NCBI GenBank assembly: GCA_052143655.1
Contig: JBKQSL010000280.1
Coordinates: 1-13,780 of the forward strand
DNA from: CAVSUR01 sp052143655
Lineage (GTDB): Bacteria; Actinomycetota; Actinomycetes; Streptosporangiales; Streptosporangiaceae
Direction of reading: 5' to 3'
DNA: 13,780 nucleotides
The notes beneath the pieces are model-generated. The model did no database searches. It saw nothing but the letters and a program-made list of their open reading frames with translations, and was not told the DNA's origin. Position numbers and translations under genes: made by a program. Position 1 is the first letter of the stretch, and each line of letters opens with the position of its first letter. This document shows, piece by piece, positions 6,957-12,090 of this stretch.

Positions 6957-7775
6957 GTGTTCGCGCCGTTCCTGCTGAACGCCTGGATCGTCGCCACGAT
7001 CGTGGCGGTGGTGGCCGGGGTCGTCGGGTTCTTCGTGGTGCTGCGCGGTGCCGCGTTCGTCGCCGACGCAGTGCCGCAGGGCGCGTTCGCCGGAGCGGCC
7101 GGGGCCAGCCTCATCGGCGTGTCCACGCTCGCCGGGCTCGGCGTGTTCGCGCTCGCCGGGGCGCTGTTGATCGGCTGGCTGAGCAGGCGCGGGCGGGGCG
7201 ACGTGGCGACCGCGCTCACGCTGGTGATGCTGCTCGGCCTCGGCGCGCTGTTCCTCAGCTTCACCACCGAGTACGCGCCGGAGATCTTCTCCCTGCTGTT
7301 CGGCGAGGTGCTCGGGGTCAGTGCGGGCGAGGTGCTGCCGATCGCGATCGGCGGCGTGGTCTGCGTGCTGGTCATCGGCGCGGTCTTCCGGCCGCTGATG
7401 CTGAACTCGCTGATGCCCGAGCTCGGCGAGGCGCGCGGAGTGCGCGGCGGCCGGATGGACCTGGTGTTCCTGGTCATCGTCGCGCTGGCCACCAGCATGA
7501 CGCTGCCGGTCGTCGGCGCGCTGCTGATCTTCAGCCTGATGACCGGGCCGCCGGCGGCGGCCCGGTCGCTGACCGCCAGCCCGCTGCGCGCGCTGGCCGG
7601 GTCGGTGCTCATCGCGGTCGTGGTGGTGTGGACGTCGATCGCCGCGTCGCTGGTCACCAACTGGCCTGTCGGGTTCTTCGTCGGCGTGCTCGGTGCCCTG
7701 TGCTACGCGGCCGGGCGGGCCTGGACCAGCCTGCGCGACCGCCGCGGTGCGCGGCGCGCCCCGGCGCTGGCGTAG
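6957..7775 (+). CDS. Metal ABC transporter permease, second subunit
   Basis: A 272-residue ABC-3 family membrane protein. The best start is GTG 6957, two bases after the previous stop (TAG 6952-6954). It gives an N-terminus MFAPFLLNAWIV at the proper place before the first membrane segment; the frame is open far upstream but without family similarity. About seven to eight hydrophobic segments follow. The conserved gate region reads LRGAAFVADAVPQGAFAG, with Asp37 and Gln41; homologues usually have His at the second position. MPELGEARGV (near 152) marks the cytoplasmic loop that contacts the ATPase. With the upstream permease it should form the translocation path. The Arg-rich C-terminus ends at TAG 7773-7775. 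Confidence 0.9.
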   Translation: MFAPFLLNAWIVATIVAVVAGVVGFFVVLRGAAFVADAVPQGAFAGAAGASLIGVSTLAGLGVFALAGALLIGWLSRRGRGDVATALTLVMLLGLGALFLSFTTEYAPEIFSLLFGEVLGVSAGEVLPIAIGGVVCVLVIGAVFRPLMLNSLMPELGEARGVRGGRMDLVFLVIVALATSMTLPVVGALLIFSLMTGPPAAARSLTASPLRALAGSVLIAVVVVWTSIAASLVTNWPVGFFVGVLGALCYAAGRAWTSLRDRRGARRAPALA

Positions 7776-7853
7776 CCGAACCGCATCAGGTCGTAATCTG
7801 CATACGGCGCCGGCGGATCAGGCGGCCGGCCGGGTCCGGAGGCAGGAGCGCAG

Positions 7854-8681
7854 ATGGGGTTGTTCGACCGTGCCGATCGCCGCGCGAAGCGCCTGGCCGC
7901 CGGGCCCACCCTGGTGCTGCCGGCTGACGACGCGGACGCGGTGGCGCAGGCGCTGCTGGCCTACGACCCGGGCGTGCGGGCCCGCGGCGACCAGTTCGAC
8001 TTCGGCAACGGCGTCCGGCTGCACGGCCCGGTGCTGCTGACCCCGGAACTGGCCGCCCAGGCCGGCCTGGCGGACAGCGCAGAGCCGCCAGCCGCGCAGC
8101 CGACGGGTGCGCAGCCGCCAGGTGCGGAGCCGCCGGCGGCCTACTACGCGGAGATCGCCGACGCTGGCCGCGGACCGCGGCCGGACTCGGCCAAGCTCAG
8201 GGACGCCGAGCGGCTGGTCCGCGGCCTGGCCGCCCGGCTGGGCGGCACCGTGCACAGCCAGGAGCCGATCGACCTGGACATGTCGGTCTCGGTGTACTGC
8301 GCGGCACCCGTTCCGCCCGACCAGGTGATCAGCGTCCTGCAGCCGTTCACCGACGACCGGCTGTTCGTCGACGACTATCCGCAGGCGCCGGGCTCCTACT
8401 TCCTGGTGTCGGAGGAAGAGCCCCGGTTCATCACCGTCTACTGGCCGCCGCGGTTCGCCCGGTCGCCGCTGCAGCCGGCCCCGCCGGCCCTCGGTGACCT
8501 GGCTGACCGCGAGCCGTGCCGGTGGGAGCTGCGGACCAAGCACCCGGCCGCTGCCGCGAGCCCGCAGATCCGGCGGACGCTCGCCGAGGCGGCGCTCGCG
8601 CTGAGCGCCAGCGTCGCCGGTGTGGTCATCGACCCGTACGGGTTCCCGGTCAGCACGCCGGAGGATCTGCTGGCTGGCTGA
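7854..8681 (+). CDS. Hypothetical soluble protein
   Basis: A 275-residue protein I do not recognise. ATG 7854 is preceded by GGAGGCAGGAGCG, a good ribosome-binding region, and codon use matches its neighbours, so it is very likely a real gene. There is no signal peptide or membrane segment. Residues 1-75 form one Ala/Asp-rich section (MGLFDRADRRAKRLAAGP, then FDFGNGVRLHGP). A Pro/Ala/Gln linker at about 77-96 comes from a 15-bp repeat. A second domain at about 105-275 mixes helices and strands, with SVSVYCAAPVPPDQV, LFVDDYPQAPGSYFLVSEEE and a C-terminal VAGVVIDPYGFPVSTPEDLL. It stands 78 bases after the transporter operon and could be read from it, but nothing ties it to metal uptake. Confidence 0.8.
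   Translation: MGLFDRADRRAKRLAAGPTLVLPADDADAVAQALLAYDPGVRARGDQFDFGNGVRLHGPVLLTPELAAQAGLADSAEPPAAQPTGAQPPGAEPPAAYYAEIADAGRGPRPDSAKLRDAERLVRGLAARLGGTVHSQEPIDLDMSVSVYCAAPVPPDQVISVLQPFTDDRLFVDDYPQAPGSYFLVSEEEPRFITVYWPPRFARSPLQPAPPALGDLADREPCRWELRTKHPAAAASPQIRRTLAEAALALSASVAGVVIDPYGFPVSTPEDLLAG
8082..8141 (+). repeat. 15-bp tandem repeat, four units, in the hypothetical protein linker
   Basis: Units GAGCCGCCAGCCGCG, CAGCCGACGGGTGCG, CAGCCGCCAGGTGCG and GAGCCGCCGGCGGCC encode a flexible (E/Q)P(P/T)(A/G)A linker between the two parts of the protein. The copies are more diverged than those in the ATPase tail. Confidence 0.7.
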
Positions 8682-9348
8682 GCGGCTTGGCGGCAGCCGG
8701 GACAGGCGCCGGTACCCGGCGCCGGCGGCGGCTCAGTCGCCAGGCCAGGGCGCTGCCGAGCAGGACAGCCACCGTGATCGCCGTGGTGTGCCCGACCGGG
8801 GCGACGTGCAGGCTGGAGAGCCCGCTGAAGATATGCCCGCCGAAGGTCAGGATGGCCAGGTCAGCCACTGCGGCGATACGGGCAGCCCAGGATCCGCACA
8901 GCACCGCGACCGCGATGGCCGATACGACGACATAGGACGGGCCGACGTCGGTCAGGTGGTCATAGCTGCCCGGCAGCAGGCCGTGCGTCACCCGGTAGTC
9001 GACGATGCCCTCGCTGACCAGCGTCCCGATCACGTGCCCGGCGACCAGGACCAGCGCGGTGCGCGCGTTGCCCAGGGCCCGGTTCGCGCCGAACAGGGCC
9101 AGCGCGATCAGCACCGGCCAGTAGAGCAGCGCCGCCCAGTCGTTCGCCTGCGCCGGGATGAAGGCAGAGACCACCAGGCAGCCGAGCGGGTCATGGTCCA
9201 GGTTGGCCACGCTGGTGCTGGCCCAGCCGGTCACCGCGGACTGGTCCGCGCCGGACAGCAGGTAGCAGGTCACCTCGGCGACGACGAAGGCGGTCAGGTA
9301 GCTGATGGCGACCGCATACCGGGCCAGCAGCGACCGTGCTCGGCTCAC
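8650..9348 (-). CDS. Rhomboid-like multi-spanning membrane protein
   Basis: A 232-residue protein from GTG 9348. Six or so hydrophobic segments can be seen, for example YAVAISYLTAFVVAEVTCYLL (11-31), ALLYWPVLIALALFGA (73-88), ALVLVAGHVIGTLV (98-111), YVVVSAIAVAVLCGSWAA (139-156) and TAITVAVLLGSALAW (189-203). VGPSY (135-139) sits where rhomboid proteases have the GxS serine loop, and VGHTTA (185-190) where the last-helix histidine is found, so Ser138 and His187 are candidate catalytic residues. This fits the actinobacterial rhomboid-like family rather than classical rhomboids; proteolytic activity is unproven. The basic tail (SRRRRR) should face the cytoplasm. It begins 4 bases after the nucleotidyltransferase stop and is probably co-transcribed with it. 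Its end overlaps the convergent gene by 32 bases. Confidence 0.75.
   Translation of the reverse strand: MSRARSLLARYAVAISYLTAFVVAEVTCYLLSGADQSAVTGWASTSVANLDHDPLGCLVVSAFIPAQANDWAALLYWPVLIALALFGANRALGNARTALVLVAGHVIGTLVSEGIVDYRVTHGLLPGSYDHLTDVGPSYVVVSAIAVAVLCGSWAARIAAVADLAILTFGGHIFSGLSSLHVAPVGHTTAITVAVLLGSALAWRLSRRRRRVPAPVPAAAKPLSQPADPPAC
8705..8723 (+). terminator. Strong hairpin downstream of the hypothetical gene, inside the opposing gene
   Basis: GGCGCCGG and CCGGCGCC pair perfectly over 8 bp around a TAC loop, 24 bases after TGA 8679-8681. It is inside the 3' part of the convergent rhomboid-like gene, so it could end rightward transcription but would also be met by leftward polymerase before that gene's stop. 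No T tract on either strand. Confidence 0.4.
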
Positions 9349-9352
9349 GGGA

Positions 9353-10117
9353 TCATCGGCCTAGCTCGCGGGCGGCCAGGGTGATCAGCGCGGGGCGCCC
9401 GGCCGCGAGGGCCTTGCGGTCCGCCTCGGTGGCCCGGCCCTGGTAGCTGGCCAGCGCCGCGAGGATCGCCGGGTGGTGCTCGGCGCGCAGGTGCTCCAGA
9501 GCCCAGGCGGCCGAGCCGAACTTGGACTGCACGACGTCATCGAGTGCCACGCTGTGAATTATGCGGCATGCGTTCAGCACGGCGTACGCGTCGCTGTGGT
9601 CGCGGGCGGCGAAATCCAGCTCGTGGTTCAGCGCCGTGCGCAGTTCCGCGACGTCGGGAGGCCGCACGATCTGGGCCGGATCGGGCCCGTGCAGGATCAC
9701 GCACCGGCCCGCTAGCCAGTGCGCCCGGTGCAGCGGCCAGGCGAAATCCCGCAGTTCCGGGCGGAGCAGATGACCGGGCGGAGCGGCTCGGCGGGCGTCG
9801 GCCAGCAGGATGAACCAGCCGTCCAGGTCACGGCCGTAGTGCGGATGGCACCGGGCCATCTCGGCCGCATGCTCGGTCAGCGCGGCCCGCTGCGCGGCGC
9901 TCGGGCAGCACGTCAGGATCACGTGGTAATCCAGGTCGACCGCGGGCTCGCCATCGCTCGCCGCGAACGTCTCGGGAAACACCACGGCGCCGTACAGGTA
10001 CAGCGCGCACAGATCCGCGCCGAACGCGGCTGCCAGGCCAGCATGCAACGCCCGCGCCGCGGTGCCCGCTGACTCGGGCAGCGACCCCAGCGGCCGGGCT
10101 GGGACCGAGTACTGCAT
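9353..10117 (-). CDS. AadA-like nucleotidyltransferase-domain protein
   Basis: A 254-residue protein from ATG 10117. The N-terminal half resembles the Pol-beta-type nucleotidyltransferase fold of aminoglycoside adenylyltransferases: ALYLYGAVV (38-46), then DLDYHVIL (61-68) supplying a DxD pair. The C-terminal half (about 160-230) has the helical pattern of the AadA C-terminal domain, including DAYAVLNACRIIHSV and VQSKFGSAAWALEHL. The usual GS of the active-site turn is GA here, and 17 residues separate that glycine from the first Asp, against about a dozen in AadA. Known relatives transfer AMP to aminoglycosides, but many chromosomal members have no proven substrate. It may instead modify another small molecule, or be catalytically weak. 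First gene of a leftward pair with the rhomboid-like protein. Confidence 0.75.
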   Translation of the reverse strand: MQYSVPARPLGSLPESAGTAARALHAGLAAAFGADLCALYLYGAVVFPETFAASDGEPAVDLDYHVILTCCPSAAQRAALTEHAAEMARCHPHYGRDLDGWFILLADARRAAPPGHLLRPELRDFAWPLHRAHWLAGRCVILHGPDPAQIVRPPDVAELRTALNHELDFAARDHSDAYAVLNACRIIHSVALDDVVQSKFGSAAWALEHLRAEHHPAILAALASYQGRATEADRKALAAGRPALITLAARELGR

Positions 10118-10134
10118 CTTGCCAGTGTGGCAGG

Positions 10135-10162
10135 CAGGCGGCAGTGCGCAAGCGCCCGCCTG
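10135..10162 (-). terminator. Candidate terminator after the transglycosylase gene
   Basis: CAGGCGG (10135-10141) and CCGCCTG (10156-10162) pair over 7 bp, with a small inner GCG/CGC stem in the loop. The hairpin is 10 bases past the transglycosylase stop and ahead of the nucleotidyltransferase start, so it would separate these two leftward genes. No T tract. Confidence 0.45.
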
Positions 10163-10172
10163 GACCTCCTGG

Positions 10173-11105
10173 CTAGCCCGCGTTGCGGAAATCTGCCGTG
10201 GTCCAGATCCGCTCGCGCAGGTACTGCTGGACCCGGCGGATGTAGCCGTTGGCCGCAGCGGTGTGCCAGCGCCCGGCGTACCAGCGGCCGACGCAGCCCC
10301 AGGCGTCGCCGGAGTGGTACTGGCTGCCCCGCGGCACCGTGTTCAGCCAGGTCTCGTAGCCGTCGTAGCAGGATCGCCAGATCATGTAGGCGGTATCGGC
10401 GTTCATCGCCGTCGACCGGCCGATGCCCGGCCAGCTGCCCCGCTCGTAGGGGTAGCGGTTCTGCAGGATGCCGTAGCTCTGCGGGCACTGGCCGGGCTTG
10501 CCGTCGGCGCCGGGCTTATGCCCGGGCGGGCAGGCGCTGGCGACGGTGCCCCAGTCGCCGAGCGTGGTCTGCCGCCACCAGCTCTCCACGGCGGCCTGGG
10601 CGAAGACGATGTTCTGGTTGATGCCCCACTTGCAGGCCGCCCAGCGCAGGATCTGCCGGGTGGTACCCGTGAAGTAGCCGTTGACCCGGCGGACCAGCTT
10701 CCTGGCCGCGGCGGTGTCGCCGGACAGGAAGCTGGCGGGCAGCCGCTGGCCGGTGGTGTGGTTGTACCGGCGGTTACCGGGCCTGACCTCCCCGCCGCGC
10801 GGCGACGCATGCACCCAGCGGGTGCACTGCGCCCCGGACGGGAGCTTCGCGCCGGGCCGCAGGGTGCGGAAATGCAGCGGCGCGGACATCAGGCCGGAGT
10901 CCGCGAGCGCCGACAGCCCGGCTGGCGCGGCCGCGGGTGCCGCCGTGGTGCGCCCTGCGGTGACCGCGGCGGCGGTCTCGGTCGTCACGGCGGCACTGGC
11001 GCTGACCGCGCTAGCCGCGCCGGTCGCGGTGATGGCCAGCAGGACGGCGATGCGGGCGGCCCGCCGGGCGTGCGGCGGCCGGTACCGGCCTGGTCCAGAA
11101 GTCAT
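10173..11105 (-). CDS. Secreted lysozyme-like / lytic transglycosylase protein
   Basis: A 310-residue protein from ATG 11105. Residues 1-38 are a signal peptide: basic start (RRAARIA), hydrophobic core, ASA-type cleavage site near 38. An Ala/Thr-rich spacer runs to about 70. The domain after about 130 carries FAQAAVESWWRQTTLGDWG (168-186) and QSYGILQNR (209-217). These match the ES and G-(I/L)-(L/M)-Q motifs of SLT-type transglycosylases, making Glu174 the likely catalytic acid cleaving peptidoglycan glycan strands. Six cysteines (94, 158, 192, 207, 246, 271) fit disulfides in an exported protein. No LysM or other wall-binding domain is seen. Divergent from imuA', with its own promoter placed so that the transcript would be leaderless. 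Confidence 0.75.
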   Translation of the reverse strand: MTSGPGRYRPPHARRAARIAVLLAITATGAASAVSASAAVTTETAAAVTAGRTTAAPAAAPAGLSALADSGLMSAPLHFRTLRPGAKLPSGAQCTRWVHASPRGGEVRPGNRRYNHTTGQRLPASFLSGDTAAARKLVRRVNGYFTGTTRQILRWAACKWGINQNIVFAQAAVESWWRQTTLGDWGTVASACPPGHKPGADGKPGQCPQSYGILQNRYPYERGSWPGIGRSTAMNADTAYMIWRSCYDGYETWLNTVPRGSQYHSGDAWGCVGRWYAGRWHTAAANGYIRRVQQYLRERIWTTADFRNAG

Positions 11106-11113
11106 GTCCGGAA

Positions 11114-11142
11114 GATGTACTCCCGACGCCGGTACGGGTCAA
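11114..11142 (-). promoter_or_regulatory. Promoter of the transglycosylase gene, probably leaderless
   Basis: On the minus strand TTGACC (11142-11137) and TACATC (11119-11114) are separated by exactly 17 bases. The ATG lies 8 bases beyond the -10 hexamer, so transcription would start at or beside the start codon. No ribosome-binding site is found at working distance; GGGAG is 14 bases away. Leaderless mRNAs are common in actinobacteria. The -10 matches consensus only partly. Confidence 0.5.
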
Positions 11143-11143
11143 T

Positions 11144-11187
11144 CGGAACGGAAGAAAATGGTTAATAGACGCCATTTACGCGTTCCG
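11144..11187. repeat. Two-tier stem-loop in the divergent intergenic region
   Basis: CGGAACG (11144-11150) pairs with CGTTCCG (11181-11187), and inside it AAATGG (11156-11161) pairs with CCATTT (11172-11177), with a ten-base loop. All pairs are perfect. It could be an RNA structure or an operator; function unknown. Confidence 0.5.
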
Positions 11188-11215
11188 CCATCGGGTGCCG
11201 GGCAGTCTGGGCTGG

Positions 11216-11231
11216 CCGGCGCGATCGCCGG
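11216..11231. repeat. Small perfect hairpin
   Basis: CCGGCG and CGCCGG pair around a CGAT loop. It is the second of three consecutive hairpin-forming sequences between the transglycosylase and imuA' genes. Such short GC palindromes also arise by chance in this DNA. Confidence 0.35.
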
Positions 11232-11234
11232 AAC

Positions 11235-11261
11235 AGTCTCCCGGCTAACAGCCGGGAGACT
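11235..11261. terminator. Perfect 12-bp hairpin, terminator-like
   Basis: AGTCTCCCGGCT (11235-11246) and AGCCGGGAGACT (11250-11261) are exact reverse complements around an AAC loop. It is the strongest inverted repeat seen in the window. It is not downstream of any annotated gene: it lies between divergent promoters, 21 bases before the imuA' -35 box. It may insulate imuA' from upstream transcription, end an unannotated small RNA, or be a protein-binding palindrome. No T tract on either side. Confidence 0.55.
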
Positions 11262-11281
11262 CAGGTCACTGCGTGCCGCGC

Positions 11282-11311
11282 TTGACATTACTCGAAATCT
11301 TGTTCGATAGT
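11282..11311 (+). promoter_or_regulatory. imuA'-imuB promoter
   Basis: A perfect -35 TTGACA (11282-11287) is followed after 18 bases by GATAGT (11306-11311). ATG 11319 begins 8 bases past the -10, so the transcript would start at or next to the start codon. No ribosome-binding site precedes that ATG. The LexA box fills the spacer, as expected for steric repression. Confidence 0.75.
11292..11307. promoter_or_regulatory. LexA operator (actinobacterial SOS box)
   Basis: TCGAAATCTTGTTCGA matches the actinobacterial/Gram-positive LexA consensus TCGAAC-N4-GTTCGA at 11 of 12 fixed positions; the one change is A for C at position 6. It sits between the -35 and -10 elements and touches the -10. LexA cleavage after DNA damage would release imuA'-imuB. 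This matches the known SOS control of these genes in mycobacteria. Confidence 0.88.
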
Positions 11312-11318
11312 GGTACTC

Positions 11319-12077
11319 ATGGGGGCTGGAGTATCGCAATTGACTCGTGAGGTTGCGCTGGTCCGGGCCCGGGCCGCGGTGCCGGGGGAGGGGGTGCTGC
11401 CGGTCCTGCCCGCCCTGCGTGACCTGCTGCCGGACGGCGGGCTGCGCCGCGGTTCGGTGGTGGCGGCGGGCGGCTGGGGCCTGCTCTGCCCGGCGCTGGT
11501 CGCCGCCGCGTCGGCCGACGGCGCCTGGTGTGCGGTCGCCGGGCTGCCGCAGTTCGGGGTCCGGGCGGCCGCCGACGCCGGGGTGGATCCGGACCGACTG
11601 CTGCTGGTCGCCGCTCCGGGGCCCGGCTGGGCCCAGGTGGTGGCCTCGCTGCTGGACGGCTGCGAGATCGTCCTGCTGCGCCCGCCGGAACGGCCGGCGG
11701 CCGGGCTGCGGCGGCGGATCGAGGCTGCCGCCCGGCGGCACGGCGGGATCCTGGTGGTTGCCGGGGACTGGGATGGCGCAGCCGCCCGGCTGCGGGTGAC
11801 ACGGCGGGAGTGGGCGGGGATCGGTTCCGGGCACGGACGGCTGCGCGCCCGCCGGGCGCAGGTGGTCGCGGACGGGCGCGGTGCGTGGTCCCGGCCGCGG
11901 TCGCGGTGGCTCTGGCTGCCCGGCCCGGATGGCAGCGTGACCACCGCAGACACCGGGGCCGGCGAGACCGGCGGCGACGAGACCGGCGGGGCTGGCGGGC
12001 CCTGGGACCGCAGAACCGGCGCAGTCGGCGAGGTCGGCGGGGCCAGTGACACCGGCGCGGCCGTCGGCTGGCCGTGA
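11319..12077 (+). CDS. imuA': ImuA' - RecA-like accessory protein of the mutagenic translesion-synthesis complex
   Basis: A 252-residue protein from ATG 11319, which probably coincides with the transcript start; GTG 11310 is an in-frame alternative lying inside the -10 region. The fold appears RecA-like, but the Walker A site is degenerate: GSVVAAGGWGLL (45-56) has no GKT, as is usual for actinobacterial ImuA'. Other recognisable parts are LPALRDLLPDGGLRRGSVV (29-48), WCAVAGLP (70-77), DRLLLVAAPGPGWAQVV (92-108) and CEIVLLRPP (115-123). Residues from about 203 are a Gly/Thr/Ala-rich low-complexity tail. In mycobacteria ImuA' works with ImuB and the DnaE2 polymerase in damage-induced mutagenesis. 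Assignment rests on the LexA site and the following imuB as much as on the sequence. Confidence 0.82.
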   Translation: MGAGVSQLTREVALVRARAAVPGEGVLPVLPALRDLLPDGGLRRGSVVAAGGWGLLCPALVAAASADGAWCAVAGLPQFGVRAAADAGVDPDRLLLVAAPGPGWAQVVASLLDGCEIVLLRPPERPAAGLRRRIEAAARRHGGILVVAGDWDGAAARLRVTRREWAGIGSGHGRLRARRAQVVADGRGAWSRPRSRWLWLPGPDGSVTTADTGAGETGGDETGGAGGPWDRRTGAVGEVGGASDTGAAVGWP

Positions 12078-12090
12078 CGGGCAGCCGGGA

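Noticed and set aside
8620..9384. A 254-codon plus-strand ORF opposite the rhomboid-like gene
   Set aside because: Gln/Arg/Asp-rich shadow translation; the minus strand gives clear membrane segments.
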